Origin: Actinomyces viscosus | GTDB lineage: Bacteria > Bacteroidota > Bacteroidia > Flavobacteriales_D > Crocinitomicaceae | Assembly: GCA_943326975.2 (NCBI GenBank) | Contig: CALPVI020000059.1 | Location: forward strand, 1 to 8,392 | Direction of reading: 5' to 3' | DNA length: 8,392 bases | Shown here: positions 6,926-8,392 of the stretch, one piece after another | Layout: every line of letters begins with the position of its first letter | How positions within the stretch are numbered: position 1 is the stretch's first letter | Program-made: the position numbers and the translations under genes | The notes under the pieces: generated by a model | What the model saw: only the letters and a program-made list of their open reading frames with translations | Told to the model about the DNA's origin: nothing | The model's database searches: none

Positions 6926-6943
6926 GTAAAATAACAATCCTTT

Positions 6944-8392
6944 TTACATTCTATCAGGAACATTTATTCCCAATAATTGCATAGAACTTGCAATTACATT
7001 GGCAACATTTTGACATAATACCAATCGCATATTTTTCACTTGTTCATCCTCCTCAATTAAAATCGGTACAGCTTGATAGAAATGATTAAAGGATTTTACT
7101 AACTCGTAAGTATAATTTGCAATCACTGCTGGTGAATATGATTTTCCTGCTTCAGCAATTATTAATGGATATTCGTTTAATAATTTTATTATCTCTTTTT
7201 CTTCTGCTTTTAAATCTGATGTATTGAATGATTTAATCCCTCCTGCTCTATTTATTAAAGAATTAATACGTGCGTAAGCGTATTGGATAAAAGGCCCTGT
7301 ATTTCCATTTAATTCAATTGATTCTTCAGGATTGAACATCATTCGCTTTTTAGGGTCAACTTTTAATAGATAATACTTCAATCCTCCCATACCTATTGTA
7401 TTACAAAGTGTTGAAATATCTTCTTTAGACATTCCTTCCAAATGACCTCTTTCTTTTGTTAATTCCGAAGCACTGTCAACAACTTCTTGCATTAAATCAT
7501 CTGCATCGACAACCGTTCCTTCTCTTGACTTCATTTTACCTGAAGGTAAATCTACCATCCCATAAGATAAATGAAAACAGTTTTCTGCCCAAGAATAACC
7601 TAATTTACTTAAAATCAAGAATAACACTTTAAAATGATAATCTTGTTCATTTCCTACAGTATAAATCATTCCACATAAATCTGAATAATCTTTGTATCGA
7701 TCAACTGCTGTACCTATATCTTGTGTCATATAAACAGTTGTACCATCAGAACGAAGTAATAGCTTTTCATCTAATCCGTCTTCTGTTAAATCTATCCAAA
7801 CTGAACCATCCTCTTTTCTGTAAAAAACACCTTTTTCTAAGCCTTCTATAACAATATCTTTACCTAAAATAAAAGTATCAGATTCATAATATAATTGATC
7901 AAAATCAACCCCCATGTTTTTGTAAGTAACAGCAAAACCATCGTATACCCAATTATTCATCGTAGTCCACAATAAATACACTTGAGGATCTCTAGCTTCC
8001 CACTTAACCAACATTTCTTTGGCTTCTCTTAAAAGTGTTGTTTCATTTTTAGCTAAATCTTTGATTTTGTCATCAATACCTTTGATTGCTTTTTCATCTT
8101 TACCTTCTTTTGAAGCTGTCAATCGATGAAATTCTTCAATCACATTTGCAGGAAAATTGTTTGTATCACCCGCTTCCCATTCAGCAATAATCTGTTTTGC
8201 TTCAGCGTTGAATTGCTTGTCAAATTCAACGTAATATTTACCAACTAATTTATCGCCTTTTAATCCTGTATTGGATGGAGTTTCTCTTTCGCCTTTTTCA
8301 TTTATTGGAGAAAATTTATCCCACGCCAACATACTTTTACAAATATGAATACCACGGTCATTGATTACTTGAGTTTTAACAACTTTATGACC
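6944..8392 (-). CDS. argS: Arginyl-tRNA synthetase, C-terminal 482 residues; N-terminus beyond the right edge
   Basis: Class I synthetase that charges tRNA-Arg with arginine using ATP. The reading frame stays open to the last base: upstream of the Met at 8330-8332 it encodes GHKVVKTQVINDRGIHICKS, and VINDRGIHICKSMLAW is conserved ArgS sequence. So that Met is internal. About 100-110 residues are missing (usual length near 590), including the HIGH signature. Visible in partial numbering: VYDGFAVTYKNMGVDFD (149-165), TVGNEQDYHFKVLF (245-258), the KMSKS-equivalent KMKSREG (286-292), then the DALR anticodon-binding domain from about 364 (NTGPFIQYAYAR) to the usual C-terminus ending NVPDRM. A helical insertion (about 60-136) before the WVYDGF motif looks longer than I recall in other flavobacterial ArgS and contains a repeated EAK-x5-WEA-x-D motif. 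No other defect is seen. The gene has its own terminator. Confidence 0.96.
   Translation of the reverse strand, partial: GHKVVKTQVINDRGIHICKSMLAWDKFSPINEKGERETPSNTGLKGDKLVGKYYVEFDKQFNAEAKQIIAEWEAGDTNNFPANVIEEFHRLTASKEGKDEKAIKGIDDKIKDLAKNETTLLREAKEMLVKWEARDPQVYLLWTTMNNWVYDGFAVTYKNMGVDFDQLYYESDTFILGKDIVIEGLEKGVFYRKEDGSVWIDLTEDGLDEKLLLRSDGTTVYMTQDIGTAVDRYKDYSDLCGMIYTVGNEQDYHFKVLFLILSKLGYSWAENCFHLSYGMVDLPSGKMKSREGTVVDADDLMQEVVDSASELTKERGHLEGMSKEDISTLCNTIGMGGLKYYLLKVDPKKRMMFNPEESIELNGNTGPFIQYAYARINSLINRAGGIKSFNTSDLKAEEKEIIKLLNEYPLIIAEAGKSYSPAVIANYTYELVKSFNHFYQAVPILIEEDEQVKNMRLVLCQNVANVIASSMQLLGINVPDRM

Noticed and set aside
8330..8332. ATG at 8332 as the start of argS
   Set aside because: The frame continues upstream to the window edge with conserved ArgS sequence (VINDRGIHICKS), so this Met is internal and the gene is cut by the window edge.
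1..8392. A new multi-gene system, mobile element, CRISPR array or RNA gene
   Set aside because: No transposase, integrase, direct repeats, spacer array, tRNA or rRNA sequence is seen. The genes are core functions plus two exported peptidases, each with its own transcription signals.

Overview
The window looks like ordinary chromosome from an AT-rich member of the Bacteroidota, most likely order Flavobacteriales. The evidence is a DnaB, an ArgS and a DUF5606 protein of Bacteroidota type, a type IX secretion (T9SS) C-terminal sorting domain, TAnnTTTG-type promoter elements, and A-rich rather than Shine-Dalgarno sequence ahead of the starts. The genus cannot be resolved by eye. Nothing in base composition or gene content points to a mobile element, phage, CRISPR array or defence island.

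Layout: (1) 1-1734, minus strand: dnaB (replicative helicase), then after 15 bp the start of a secreted asparagine synthetase B-like protein cut by the left edge; the two are probably co-transcribed. (2) 1735-1911: non-coding, with the dnaB promoter candidate, some short AAAGATT/AATCTT inverted repeats, and a terminator for the next gene. (3) 1912-3504, minus: a 530-residue exported subtilase (S8 peptidase) with a long helical insertion and no T9SS sorting domain. (4) 3505-3628: a 124-bp divergent intergenic region with promoter candidates for both flanking peptidases. (5) 3629-6202, plus: an 857-residue S8 peptidase with Ig-like modules and a T9SS C-terminal domain. (6) 6253-6819, plus: a DUF5606 protein with a Lys/Ala-rich, histone H1-like tail, under its own promoter candidate. 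(7) 6820-6943: two separate back-to-back terminators between convergent genes. (8) 6944-8392, minus: argS (arginyl-tRNA synthetase), whose N-terminal part lies beyond the right edge.

The genes do not form one pathway. Two are core information-processing genes (dnaB, argS). Two are exported subtilases transcribed divergently and probably bound for different places: periplasm for the minus-strand one, cell surface or medium through T9SS for the plus-strand one. I found no convincing new multi-gene system. The points most worth following are the SSB-like acidic C-terminal tip on DnaB, the promoter motif that abuts the dnaB start (possible leaderless message), the divergent subtilase pair with large insertions, the H1-like tail on the DUF5606 protein, and a repeated motif within an ArgS insertion.
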